A stretch of DNA of 64,000 nucleotides from Clytia hemisphaerica. Its lineage: Eukaryota; Cnidaria; Hydrozoa; Leptothecata; Clytiidae. The notes below the pieces were generated by a model. It worked only from the letters and a program-made list of their open reading frames with translations, was not told the origin of the DNA and made no database searches. The stretch lies in the NCBI GenBank assembly GCA_902728285.1, contig CACVBU010000276.1:186001-250000 (forward strand). The letters are read 5' to 3'. The translations under genes were made by a program, and so were the position numbers. Positions 25,134 through 37,800 of this stretch are shown in pieces; positions within the stretch are counted from its first letter, which is position 1; each line of letters starts with the position of its first letter.

Positions 25134-25944
25134 TTTAACTTCTACTTACGTGTGTGGTTATTTTATCAAAGTTCTTTTCCAAAGACAGAACTCATTCCAA
25201 CTTTGCTGATTGCATCCTTTCAGTAACTATAGATAAAATCGAAAAATTAAATTAGTATTGCAATTTTTAAAAATGTTGAGGATGAAAAAAGCTTTTGTCA
25301 AAAAAGTAAAAAAATCTTTTGAAAAAATATTGTCATTTAATGAATGATTAAATTAATAATACATCAAAACTCTTTTTTCAGTATTAGTAAATCATTTTTC
25401 ACTCGAAATATTTTAAGCAGCTTTAGATATTTGAAAACTCAAAGCATTTATCCCAAGCCATTGTGTGATCCCTAAAAGTAATGTCATATGTAGCATACGT
25501 AAAAATCAATCCCTTGAATTAGAGATATTCAATTTTCAACATTCAATTTTAAAGAGATGGTTTGCTGCAAAAATATGGTTCAAATGAAACTTAGCATCAA
25601 ATCCTGATTTGACAAAAACTAAACAAACTCTAATGAAGCAAATCTTTAAAAAGGTGAAGCTTTAGAACATGTGCCTTATTTTTGACGACTGATAGAATTT
25701 AGCTGTTTCTTTGTTTTCAAGTTGTATAATATAATCTAGAGGAAATTTTTACTTTCAATCTGAAATTTGTATAAAAATCATGCGGGCCGCTCAAGCCCGC
25801 GCAACTTAGGTAGGATTCAGCGGCTTCAAATCCTACCTAGGAGATTCGCATCTACCCCGTTCGGGCTTTTATTTCATTGGTTTCGTCCTTTCCAAGTTCG
25901 GGAAAAAAAATGTAAATAAAAATAAATATGAAGTGTGAACTTAC
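25134..25944. other. 3' region of the STAND gene with a structured GC island
   Basis: AT-rich except at about 25779-25861. The last exon(s) of the STAND gene should lie here on the minus strand. One acceptor (ATCTCCTAG before about 25839) would give a phase-compatible exon that stops after two codons, but this is unproven. Confidence 0.35.
25782..25860. other. GC-rich two-hairpin motif with kissing loops, possible structured RNA
   Basis: Plus strand: GCGGGC (25782) pairs with GCCCGC (25795) around the loop CGCTCAA. An 11-bp stem TAGGTAGGATT/AATCCTACCTA (25807-25839) encloses CAGCGGCTTCA. The loops are complementary (CGCT with AGCG), allowing a kissing pseudoknot. The hairpin with CAAGCCCG resembles one conserved part of twister ribozymes, but the remaining twister parts could not be placed. 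It could instead be a transposon end or a DNA cruciform. Confidence 0.35.
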
Positions 25945-28900
25945 CAGGTGAAACATCTACACCTTCTTCATTTTGCTTTTGTTTCTGTTTGTGCTGTTCT
26001 TTCATTTTGACTGCTTCACGATAAATCGAATGGTGATCATCAAACCGTTGCAAAGATATCTCTTCAACTTCAGTCAAATGATTCATTGCTTCTTCAATCC
26101 TTTTCATACCAAACAAGCAGTTTGCCAAATTGATTCTAATGGAGAGAATAATTGGATGTTCTTTATCCAACACCTGTAAACCATCTTCAAGGGCTTGTGA
26201 TAAAGTATCATGGGCTTTATCAAAAAGTTCTTTTTCTGCCAAACAACGTCCAACAACGCTTGTCGTTTTTAAAACTTTTGGATGGGATTTTTCGAATGTT
26301 TCGATCTGTTTTGTTTTTGTTGATTCAAGAATTTCCAATGCATCGTCAAAACGTCCTTTCATTGATAGAACATGACCGATGTGGAAACTGCTTCTCAAGT
26401 ATTGATCGTGATGGTCACCAAAAACTTCTGACAATATCGGTTTAGATGATTCCAAAATTTGTAACGCTTCGTCTAATGCTTTCATTCTCTTCAAGCATTC
26501 TCCGATACAGATTTTGCCAATCAAGTACTTCCCATGTCTCTGGCCTATTGTTTCATTCCATACTATTTCGATTTCTTTGAAGATACTTAATGCGTCCTCG
26601 TAATGAGACTTATTCATTAAACATTGTCCGATGCTGAGTTTTGTGGCGAGGTAACTGTTGTGACGTTCACCGAGGGTGTCCTTTTGAACGGTTTCGATTT
26701 CTTTAAATATACGTAATGCGTCATGATAATGAGATAAATTCATTAAACACTGTCCGATGTTATGTTTTGTGGTGAGGTAACTGTCGTGACGATCACCGAG
26801 AGTGTCCTTTTCAACGGTTTCGATTTCTTTAAATATACGTAATGCGTCATGATAATGAGATAAATTCATTAAACAGTGTCCGATGTTATGTTTTGTGGCG
26901 AGGTAATCGTTGTGACGTTCACCGAGGGTTTCCTTTCGAACGGTTTCGATTTCTTTAAATATACGTAATGCGTCATGATAATGAGATAAATTCATTAAAC
27001 AGTGTCCGATGTTATGTTTTGTGGCGAGGTAACTGTTGTGACGTTCACCGAGAGTGTCCTTTTCAACGGTTTCGATTTCTTTAAATATACGTAATGCGTC
27101 ATGATAATGAGATAAATTCATTAAACAGTGTCCGATGCTATGTTTTGCGGTGAGGTAACTGTCGTGACGATCACCGAGGGTGTCCTTTCGAACGGTTTCG
27201 ATTTCTTTAAATATACGTAATGCGTCATGGTAATGAGTTAAATTCATTAAACAGTGTCCGATGTTATGTTTTGTGGTGAGGTAATCGTTGTGACGTTCAC
27301 CGAGGGTGTCCTTTCGAACGGTTTCGATTTCTTTAAATATACGTAATGCGTCATGATAATGAGTTAAATTCATTAAACAGTGTCCGATGTTATGTTTTGT
27401 GGTGAGGTAATCGTTGTGACGTTCACCGAGGGTGTCCTTTCGAACGGTTTCGATTTCTTTCAATATACGTAATGCGTCATGGTAATGAGTTAAATTCGTT
27501 AAACAGTGTCCGATGTTATGTTTTGTGGTGAGGTAATCGTTGTGACGTTCACCGAGGGTTTCCTTTCGAACGGTTTCGATTTCTTTGAATATACGTAATG
27601 CGTCATGGTAATGAGTTAATTTTCATTTAAACAGTGTCCGATGTTTATGTTTGTGGTGAGGTAATCGTTGTGACGTTCACCGAGGGTGTCCTTTCGAACG
27701 GTTTCGATTTCTTTCAATATACGTAATGCGTCATGGTAATGAGTTAAATTCGTTAAACAGTGTCCGATGTTTTGTTTTGTGGTGAGGTAATCGTTGTGAC
27801 GTTCACCGAGGGTTTCCTTTCGAACGGTTTCGATTTCTTTGAATATACGTAATGCGTCATGGTAATGAGTTAAATTCGTTAAACAGTGTCCGATGTTATG
27901 TTTTGTGGTGAGGTAATCGTTGTGACGTTCACCGAGGGTTTCCTTTCGAACGGTTTCGATTTCTTTGAATATACGTAATGCGTCATGGTAATGAGTTATT
28001 TTCATTAAACAGTGTCCGATGTTATGTTTTGTGGTGAGGTAATCGTTGTGACGTTCACCAAGGGTTTCCTTTTGAACGATTTCGATTTCTTTAAAGATAC
28101 GTAATGCTTCATGATAATGAGATAAATTCATTAAACATTGTCCGATGGCGAGTTTTGTGTTGAGGTAATCGTTGTGACGTTCACAGAGGGTGTCCTTTTG
28201 AACGGTTTCGATTTCTTCAAATATACGTAATGCGTCGTTATATCGAGAAAGGTCATTTAAAGTGTGTGCATAATTATGTTTAGTTACCAAATACAAGTCT
28301 GTTCTCTCGTTACCATCTGTATGTAGATTTTCCATCATTTTTTTCAAGCAGTCAAAAAGTCTTCTCGTATCTCCTTGTGTTTTAAACAGTTGAATCAAAT
28401 CATTCTGTACATCAATGAATTTCATAAGAAAGATATTTTCAGCATCTTTTTCACAGATGAAATGAAAATGCTGGTACCAGTATTTGCCATCGATTTTGTG
28501 TTCCTGACTTCTGCAATTCCTCATGTCTTCAATAAAGGTATTTGCTAGCTCCTGATAGACTGGTTCTTTGACATTTGGAACGTAAGCTTTGATGAACGTT
28601 TGAGTTAATTCGTGACAGTTTATTTGGTTTTCTAGAAAGCCTGTTCCTGTGTTGGTGGTTTCAATGATTGAGTACTTGGCCAATAAAGATAAGATCTTAT
28701 TTAGATCAAATACATCATTAACAAATTTGATTAGTAATCCTTTCCTGATGTCTTTTCCATCCAAGTTGGAGATTTTGTTTAGAAGATCAGTAACTTCTTG
28801 ACCACCTTCCTGTAATAATCTATTATAGGTTAAAGACAAAGTAGTATAAACTGAAGGGATTCCAATTTGTTGTGTTCCCTCTGAAAGAAGTTCTTTTTGT

Positions 28901-30114
28901 CTTTTTTCGAATATGGTTAGGTACATTTCAACAGTTAGCCCATTCTTATTGATATATGAAAAAGCCTGCTGTAGAGCAAGGGGTAGATAGCTGAGAGATT
29001 TTAGAAGTTTTTGGTTTACTTCTTTATCTTTGCGTGCTTCTACATCGTGGATATTTGTCTCTAAGAACTGTTCAGCCTCTTCGTTAGAAAATTGTCCTAT
29101 CTTGATAACATCGAATCGTTGATCCCATTCACTGCATTGTGTGGTGATGAGAAAATGCGGTGCTTCCTTTTTGGTGTCAGGAATCAAATCGACCAAAGCA
29201 GTCTGATTGATGACATTGTCTAGAACAAATAAAACTTTGCGTGGTTTATTCACATCCTGTCTTACTGAGAAGTAATCGTAAACAAGATTCGAAATCTCTT
29301 TCAATGATTTGACTGAACCATTTTGATTATATATCTGATCAATGCCACATCGGTTGGCGATCTCGGTGAATGATTTTTCGATGTTGACCAAGTTGTGACA
29401 GTTAATCCAACAAACAATATCCTCATAATAAACATTACGATAGGATTGCCAATACTCGCGAGCAGTCTCTGACTTTCCACTACCTCCGATCCCACTGATG
29501 ACAACGGAGAATTTGGTGTCATCGTGGTGTTGACGGTAAACTGCTTGGTGAATATTGCTGACCAGGTTTGCTCTTTTGAAGTGGTTGGCGACTGGCGGTA
29601 GACAGGCATAATTAAAAGAAGTCTTGGTCATCAGTTCCTTAACTTTAGAATCAACAATCCGTATATTACATATGTCATCAAATTCAGCCTTGGATAGCCC
29701 TAGCTGTAATAAGTGTGGTTCTGCTTCACTGAGTATGGCCTTGAATTTCGTTTGACTGACTTTGGTGCCACCATGTTGGATCGTATTCCTGATTTTTATC
29801 AAATCTTTCTTATTTTCTCCGAAGAACTCTCTAGTTACAAAAAAGAGAAGTGTACTGTCAAACTTGTCAATATAGACCATTCCAGAAGTTGGAAGGAGTA
29901 ATTTGTACTGCTCATCTTTGATGACATTTTTTTTCCTCAGTTTATCGATTGTTGCTTTATGTGATTGAAAGAATTGAAATAGTTTTGCTGGGTCTCGTGT
30001 GTTCAATTTTATATATATTCTCTCTCGCAGTTGATTGTCTAATTTGCCAAGGAGAACCTGGCAACGAAACCCTCTTTCTTGGTCTTTGTCAGTATGTGAC
30101 TGTGTACTCAGCAT
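25945..30114 (-). CDS. HEPN-like / NB-ARC / TPR STAND receptor-like protein, frame broken
   Basis: A cytosolic signalling-NTPase architecture like animal NLR relatives. Residues ~25-150 resemble the DZIP3-type HEPN domain and contain RNTIQH (109-114), an R-x4-H HEPN motif. NB-ARC follows: Walker A GIGGSGKS (208-215), Walker B KVLFVLDN (293-300), TTQ at 324-326 where TTR is usual, YLPLAL (376-381). From about residue 630 come ~18 kinesin-light-chain-type TPRs of 42 residues; units 3-13 are almost identical, the last four diverged. The reading frame ends at 27616 in one TPR unit with four clustered indels and is open again from there to 25945, so one gene is inferred. A donor (CCTG|GTAAGT) at 25945 shows a further 3' exon. 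The ATG follows an acceptor (TTACAG) with no gap, implying an upstream 5' UTR exon or trans-splicing; coding exons further upstream cannot be excluded. Confidence 0.8.
26600..28225 (-). repeat. Near-identical 126-bp TPR-coding tandem repeats
   Basis: About 13 units of 126 bp each encode one 42-residue TPR. Most differ by only a few substitutions at DNA level, including silent sites, so the array was expanded or homogenised recently. Variable residues cluster at set positions: K/T/N in CLMNLT-type helices, R/E/Q in ETVRKDTLG, D/S at the unit start. Confidence 0.9.
27616..27660 (-). other. Frame-breaking indel cluster in one TPR unit
   Basis: Compared with its neighbours, this unit has an A lost and an A gained around the K-H-N codons (net zero). 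It also has an extra A before the next Met codon and an extra T a few bases later. The net +2 shift produces TAA. All four changes are in short A/T runs within about 40 bp, whereas the other units have none. Confidence 0.9.
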
Positions 30115-32828
30115 CTGTAATGTAAAGAAAAGAAAAACCTCTGCCCACCAAATCGTTAAGAAAGATTTTCCTTAATACTCTACTTAGCTTTCATTATTTT
30201 AACTCAGTCACGCGTGAATCTGGTATTTTACAGACTGATGTTAAGAAATTTACTTTCAAGCTTTTGTTCCTATAATAACTTCTTGGAAGAAAAACTAAAT
30301 ACTTTTGAGACTAATATGATATTTACTGACGTTTTTGGTCCCAAAATTCAGAAGCAGCCGATGAGCCTGTTTCCCCAAAATATATGTTTCCCTCTTCCAG
30401 GAGATAACTTTTACTCGAAAAATTGGAAAACAGATCAGAGTTTCTAGGAAAGAGGATTTCCTTACAACCATCTGCTTCCCCGCTTCAGCTGATGACGTCA
30501 TCATTTGGGAGCGAATCAATATTCCTCGGAGATAACATAATAAATTGGGAAATAGATTTGTTTCCAAAAAATGACAATGCATAAGAAACAAATTGAATTT
30601 TCTACAAGCGAAAACTGATATTAATTACAAAAGCGTAGGAAAAGAAGATTTCTAGGAGAGGGAACATATATCTAATGCCTTAAAAGCTTCATATTCAAAT
30701 TCTATCGAGTAGACAGTTTGAGATTAAAACTTTGGTTTCTGAGGAGAACAGATCTTCATTTCTAGGAATGAGATTTTTTAAACCTTTGGCCAACAAATCG
30801 AATTTCCCAGTAAGACTACACTTTTTTCTTTTAATTAGAACAGCTTAATTTTGGGTGAACCTGGATGTGCTTATTTGTTGGCAATTTTGAGCCTAAAATA
30901 TTCTTATTAGCGTTCTTGGAATCAATTAGCTCAAATATACAAAATTAAAAATAATAGTAAAATAATTACTACAACTACAAAAATTTCTTATGAATTTAGA
31001 TAATTTTAAGCCATTTGGTTAATTTCTTAGATTCTCAGGCTGACCATGTTCTTACGATGTTCTTATTTTTTCCCCAAATTTCAGCCTAAATGTTCTTATA
31101 AACTGGGTTCTAACAAAAGGAAAAACTTGTATGCCTGGGGAACAGATGTTTAAAAAAAGATCTTCGCTAGATGCTTTCAAAAATGAGCAATTTTTGTCAT
31201 TATTGCCTTCTTTTTCAGAATTGTTCATAATTTTTTAAAGAGACAAGAACATTATCTTTCCTTCTCTTGACAAAATGTAGTATATATTTTTCAGGATGTC
31301 ATGGCCATAATGCATTTTCGCCTGTTTTTTGTCAAAAAACAACTTTGAATGGTCAAAACTTTAATTGACTTCATTTTTGACGTATGTTTTTCTTAATCTT
31401 TTCTTAATCTCCACCAAATTTGCGACCTTTTGGTATGCAATATGACCAAGTTTTGAGATTTCAGATTTTATTGGTCACTATCATAAATGAGCTTTAAATA
31501 GAACTTTGAGGGCCCTACGATTTCGGAGTATAATGAAGTTATATGCATTGAAGAAGATACAAACTAGCGACTAACCATGACAATCTGTAATAATGGTACA
31601 TTTTGGAAGAAATAAATAAAGTAAAAAAACAAAAGGAATGCACAAGACACAAAAGTAAGTGATAAGGTGAAGACCGAAGTCTGAGATCAGGTGCGGTATC
31701 TTGAGTAAGCATCTCCTGCCACTCTAGAGTTATCTGTCAGCTTAACAATAACAAGAAGAAAGAAATTAAAACATACCATAAAGTCTGACCATACAGTTAA
31801 GTACAGCAGAAAAGGAAAGGTTGAAAAGTCGGCCTAGAACTCAGTTTGGCGTCCCGTGCCCGAGCGGCCGCCTCAAAGAGAAGAGGGAGAAGAAATGACA
31901 AAAAACTCAAGAAAATGAAAATTAAACATAAAGACATAAACAATAAAAATTATAAAAAAACGATGAAAAACGATGAAAAAACGACAAATCCAAACTTTGT
32001 AATTTTATTTGTAAATAAGGAAAACGGGAATTTTAAAAAAGTAAAACTTTCAGTATGTTCTTGACACGGATACAGAAAACTGTCTATACACAAGAAACTC
32101 TAAGATAGGAATATTGTTAAGAATACCTTTGAATCGACTTCGGTTGTTCTTGATCGATTTTGCTTGAGCCTTGAGCCTGGAAGGGTTTAACCCTGAAAAT
32201 TGAAATAGAGGAAAAATTAGTATTCGAAAATGCACAAAAACTAAAATCTTTCATTGAATAATGAAATATTAAGTTAAAGTTGGTGGCTACCCCCCCCCTC
32301 CCCTCTAAATTCCCACCAAATTTGACATTTTGGTTTGCAATTATGACCATGTTTTGAGACAGTTGATTTTCAGTCGATTTTCGCCCCGTTTATTTTTGTT
32401 TTATTCAAAATGTTCTTACAGTATAAGACCCCTAGAGCTCTTTTAATTAATAGGCTACAGTGATCACTAAAATTAGTATTCAAACATTGGGTGCGTTTAC
32501 ACATCCTTGGTTTCTGGCAAACTATAATTAGATGGGGCCATAAACCTCTGTTGTAACAAGCATTCGAATAAACTGTCTAAAGATGAAGAGAGAATTTATT
32601 TTTGATCTTTTGCCTTACGTAGTAAACTGCGTGCCCAGCAATCGTTAACATTACCTTATCGCCAACATGAAAGATACGAACAATCTGATTGGCTAAAAAC
32701 ACGGATATAAATCATTCTCTACAAGAATATTCATGCCAAAAAAATATTCTAAGAATATCACTAATATAGAATTTGGCAACCGAACTTAATAGAATGTAAT
32801 AAAAAAAATTCGGGAAAGCAACAAGATA
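30115..32828. other. Intergenic upstream of the STAND gene
   Basis: Likely contains the STAND gene promoter and 5' UTR exon, neither of which can be located. A short GC-rich stretch near 31840-31875 contains a NotI-like GCGGCCGC. No protein-coding exon is supported. Confidence 0.35.
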
Positions 32829-33050
32829 CTCTCGGGTACCTAATAGCCGGGGGGGGGGGGTTGGAATAAACGGAGGGGAGGGGGGGGTTGGAATAAACGG
32901 GGGGGGGGAGGGGTTGGAATAAAAATGTCCTGGGTGGAAAATTTTTGAAAAGGAAGCTAATACAGCATAATTGGGACAAAAAACGGAACTTTCAAAAACA
33001 TTTTCCCAAAAATTAATAAGCGGGGGGAACGGCTATTAGGTACCCGAGAG
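32829..33050. mobile_element. MITE with CTCTCGGGTACC termini (TA duplication)
   Basis: CTCTCGGGTACCTAATAGCC on the left and GGCTATTAGGTACCCGAGAG on the right are a perfect inverted repeat, bracketed by TA. The interior has three GTTGGAATAAACGGGGGG-type units with long G runs. Related ends are visible at about 21836, 41624 and 42950-42962. Confidence 0.85.
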
Positions 33051-33792
33051 TACGTTAATGGTAACCTGCGAATCTAAGCTAAAAATTTTAGAAAAAATAA
33101 ATTGCCTCAGATTACAAAGTTCTAAAATTTCTGAGTTTGGTGCAGATAGATTAGTCTGAAACAGAATGTTTGAAACAATCTGTTTGTGAAAGCTTGTTGA
33201 CAGACTTTATGAACTTTGAAAACCCAGGCAGACTCACATAATTTCCCTGCAAGAGAGTTATATGCAAAACAGATTCATACATTCTTTTGAAGGAGAAAAG
33301 ATATAGCTACGAGTAATACTTCGTTGAAAAGATAATCTTAAGCGGGCGGACAAAGTTAAGACTTCAAACTCTTTTTGGAACCTGGCAGTACCTGTAAGGG
33401 ATGGAAACCATAAAAAAGGTCAGAAAAATAGGAAATTTTAATTTTTTTGCCCCTAAAAACATGGAAATTCGGTCAAATTAATCCCGACAAGGGTCTTAAA
33501 ATCTACAAAAATTTCCCATTTTTTTCTTTTTTTTATATCCGCTAAGGCAGGGTGCGGGGTTGGTAGACCCTAGTCCCCCCTGGAAAATGCGAGAGCAGCT
33601 ATTTTGGAATAGAATTAAGTAAAAAATCCTTTTTTTTACCATTTAAAGTTATTGATCTCATCTCTAATGGCTATCCCACCCCCTGACCAGAAAGGGCTTT
33701 TTAGTCAGAATGACTAATATCTGCTTCTCAGGTTTATATTGGAAACATAAAAAGACATCTTCAACAATAATTGACTAAGCTATTCATTGAGT

Positions 33793-34017
33793 TACACGAT
33801 TTTTTCATAAGAACAAACGATATAAGGCTTCGATGGCCAAAATGTTTAGAACAATTTAAGAACATTTAAAGGATTTGTTGACTTTGAAAATAAACAAAGA
33901 ATATCTAAAAAGACGAAAATAAAAACACGTTAAGAACAGTTTTTGGCTTAAAACTCTAAAAGTTAAGAACATCCGAAGGCTTAATAGATTTTGGATGTTC
34001 TTGTAAAAAAACGTGTA
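33793..34017. mobile_element. MITE with TACACG...CGTGTA termini
   Basis: ACACGATTTTTTCATAAGAACA on the left is inverted as TGTTCTTGTAAAAAAACGTGT on the right. Isolated copies of the right end, TTCTTATAAAAAA(A/G)CGTGTA, occur near 7503-7531, 35328-35352, 39911-39931 and 45285-45305, so the family is common in this genome. Confidence 0.6.
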
Positions 34018-34130
34018 CCTGCCGAGGTTCTGATAATAGATCAGCAGTTTGTATTATCAAGGTATTATAATTCATTTCTTGCCATAATAGCAGGTCATTA
34101 ACAAATTACTTTTTTCGTCAGGGAGAATAT

Positions 34131-34867
34131 TAGTCCCGCTGCTGAGATCGAAATAAGTGGCTAGAAATCAATTTTCGTGACACACATCTTAGAACTAACT
34201 TTTTTTGGTGGAAACTCACGAATTAGTATATGTAGATTCCAAAATCAAAAAGTTTCCACGATATTATCGTGCAAGTAACGAGTAATTGGCGATTTTTTGC
34301 GTTTCCAGGCAAAATTGCAAGGCCTGGAAATTCACGATTTTGGGGGGGGGGGGGGTCTTCAAATTAAAAAAATACCTATATCACATGATAGAGTTCTTCA
34401 AACTGAGCAAAAAAGTGTATTACACCAAAGTCCCAACTTCTCTAGATAAAAGTTATTGGCCTATTTGTGGTCAAAAACTGATGGAAAACGGGGAATTTCT
34501 GCATTCTGCAGATTAATTTATGCAAAATTAAACACCTTTTTGACCACAAATAGGCCCATAACTTTTGATCTAGAGAAGTTAGGTTTTTGGTGTAAAACAC
34601 TTTTTTGCTCAGTTTGAAGAGCTCTATCATGTGATATAGGTCTTTTTTTAATTTGAAGACCCCCCAAAAATCATGAATTTCCAGGCCTTGCAATTTTGCC
34701 TGGAAACGCAAAAAATCGCCAATTACTCGTTACTTGCACGATAATATCGTGGAAACTTTTTGATTTTGGAATCTACATATACTAATTCGTGAGTTTCCAC
34801 CAAAAAAAGTTAGTTCTAAGATGTGTGTCACGAAATGAAACATTTATCGACCTCAGCAGCGGGACTA
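34131..34867. mobile_element. 737-bp foldback element, copy 1 (TAT duplication)
   Basis: TAGTCCCGCTGCTGAG ... CTCAGCAGCGGGACTA with arms of roughly 340 bp that are almost perfectly complementary, leaving a short loop. TAT is duplicated on both sides (34128-34130 and 34868-34870). It carries no usable coding frame. The second copy at 62855-63584 is highly similar throughout. The 3-bp duplication points to a PIF/Harbinger- or CMC-type transposase, but that is inference. Confidence 0.85.
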
Positions 34868-37800
34868 TATGAGAGGTTAATCAGTTGATTAATAGTTATA
34901 GAATACTACTTGTAGCCATGGTAACACCCCTGTCTCAAGGACTCAGTGCAAAGGTTTTAGCAAATAGGGAAAAATAACCGAACAAATTGCTAACGGGAAT
35001 TCTCGTTTTGATGAAGGGGGGTATTAAATTTTACTTTTCAAAAGTCTAATAGTGATTTTCGAAATTTAAGTAACTTACTAAATGGGGATTAGAGTTACTT
35101 ATTTTTTATAAGAATGGTATTTTTCCATTTCATCATGGGAAATTTATCCTAAAAAATTCTTACGAAATCCTTAGAATCATAAAATTGACATGTGATATTT
35201 ACATACCTGAGGTATTAAAAAGTATTGAGCCTTGCTTGAATAATCGGCAATTCACAATTTAAAATGCCCTTATTCCACGCTGGTGATATTCTGAGTATTT
35301 TTTTGAGTAGTTCATCATGAATTTTGTTATATTCTTATAAAAAAGCGTGTACATGTATTTTCCCAAAAAAGGATAAAATTTCATTGTATTTTTCTCACTT
35401 AGGATAGGATTTTCGAAATGAATTTTCTAAGATAGTTTGGATCACAGAATACTATAAACCTGCATATAGTAGCAGGGGGTCCATTCGGGTAAGTTATGAC
35501 ATATCTTAAATTACCATGATTTTTAAGTCGTATTAGTCGACAGAAAATGATCAAAACAAATGACTGAACATGAAAGGTACTATGATGTAGTTTCTAACCT
35601 GGGGTGTGACTGACCCATAGTCGGGTGGTGGTGTTTAATTTCGAGCCTCAAAAGGTTATTACCCGGTACTACATTTTGGGTGGGGGTTGGTAAATCACTC
35701 ATTTCAAGCTAGTACCTGGTACTGAATTTTGGTATATTATGGGTGAAATGGGTGAAATTTATCAATTTTCATCTTTTTAAATCTTGAAAAAAAACCTTCC
35801 AAATTTGGGCTCTTCCATATTTCGACTTTTTGGTTTTACGAAGTATTTTTTCAGGGTTATGTATCCATATTTTCCTTGGTAGCCTGCTTCCGAATGGGGG
35901 TCCCTTTTTCCAGGTACAAAGGAGGGGGGAGTGGTACCTAAGACAGATTTTTTGAAAACAAAGGTAAACTTATGTTAGTACCCTACGGCTGTTCCCCCTC
36001 CTCACAAACCATTTGATGTTTTGCTAATTTTCGCAGTTTTCCCTAAAAACTTAATGTATCTCAACAAAGTTTTTTTGAAATTCTGAAGTCAACTAAACTA
36101 CGTCAACAAAAAAGGATTTCTCGTTTTCTTTTGTTTATTTCTGCTTCTTTCAAAAGAATCTTTTTCTTATCGAAAGAACGACTTTGGTGAGAAACATCTT
36201 TGGCCAAAGTTAGTAGGGAATCGAGATAAATTCAATTACTTTATTTAGTTTTCATTAAGTCGTCAATTATGACGTCATAATAAGTTTTTGCGTTTTTTAC
36301 GATATCATTATTTCACCTTTTTGCGGTATCATTATTTCGCCATATTCAAATAAAAGAGAAGAATTCAAATCACTAAGCTTCAGGGCCTTCAGGGGACCAG
36401 ATATTTAGTTCAATTTACAGAATTAGGTACGAAATTAGAGAAATTAGATGTAATTACCTTTTACGGCGGGAATCTAATGTTGAAAGTTTTCTAATCCACG
36501 ATAAAACGTTAAAAACTACTCCAAACCAAATAAATAATCAACTAATGCAATTTTCAACTTCTATTAAACAGAGAAAATTAAAAAAATAGTCAACTATAGT
36601 CAATTTTCTTGCACATAGCGTACAGTTTTTCAAAACATTACATATGTCTCTTGATTCTGAAGCCAAAGGGATGAGAAGATAAAAAAATATTCTGAGAAAA
36701 TATTCCTCCGCTGAGCAATTTTATGAGCTCTACGTCCATTCGTTTAAGTTTCTAAATTCAAAACAATAAATCTTTTGTTTTATAAAAAGGACCTAAAACT
36801 AGTAAGTATTGAATTTCATTAATATAGACTTATAGAAACTAGAGCTTCTAAATGTTCATGAAGCTGAAAGAAAAGGAAAGGAGTGCAATTTTAATTACTG
36901 AATGGATAATTATCATAATCAATAGACTTTATTGATCAGAAACGACTTCAAAAATTAATGCGAGGGAAAATAATGACGATTAAGCTCTTTTTAATGCAAA
37001 CATTACTCATTAAATTAGCAATACCTTCAGGTTTCAAAAAAAGACCCTTTTAGAGCTAATTTTAATCCTTTTACTATACGTCTCCCGTGGTTACATAACA
37101 TAAAACCATGGCCTTGCTATAGAAAGTCATGTGGAGGAAATCTAAACTTTTTTTCTCTATAAGAACAAGCTATATAAGAACATAAGTATCGCATAAGGAT
37201 ATTTTTAGAAAGAAAAACTTTCACGTGTTCACTCTTAGTTTAAAAAAAATCTGACTAACGCCAATAAAAGAAGAATACGTCAATGGAGAAAGAACATAAA
37301 ATTTTCCTGTTCACGTTAACTCCTCCCTCTTTTCGATGCTAACTATCCCGTGCCCCGTATTCTTCGTATATTTTCGTATTCTTTTCACTGTTGGCCAACA
37401 GATTCCAGGCCAGCTCTGAAGTAAATAAAGGGGCGAATGTGTAACGATCATAACACCATCCGGAGTCGTCTCTCTCTCTACGATACTCCTGATCAATATA
37501 TCATTGATAATTTATTATCATCAAATTTTCGATGCCTGCTTCTCAGAACAGCTCTTACACAACCGTCTGCCTGCTACCAGACAGGTCTTACAACATAGCC
37601 TAAGGAATTTATTTCTCTCGTCATCAATTTATTAAATTTATAAACTCATCAAATCCCAAATTTCAAAATAATTTATAATAATAATAATACGGGACGTGTA
37701 CGATGCAGACATGCGCAAGTATTTGAACTGCAAACGTCTTCCTACTGTATGGCTTATTAATGCAACCACGTGATAAAATGATCACTCAAAAGTGTCTCAT

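Noticed and set aside
25874-27463. Separate second TPR gene starting at about 27463
   Set aside because: Its apparent start is TTG inside a TPR unit and the frame is open upstream to the indel cluster, so it is the continuation of the STAND gene.
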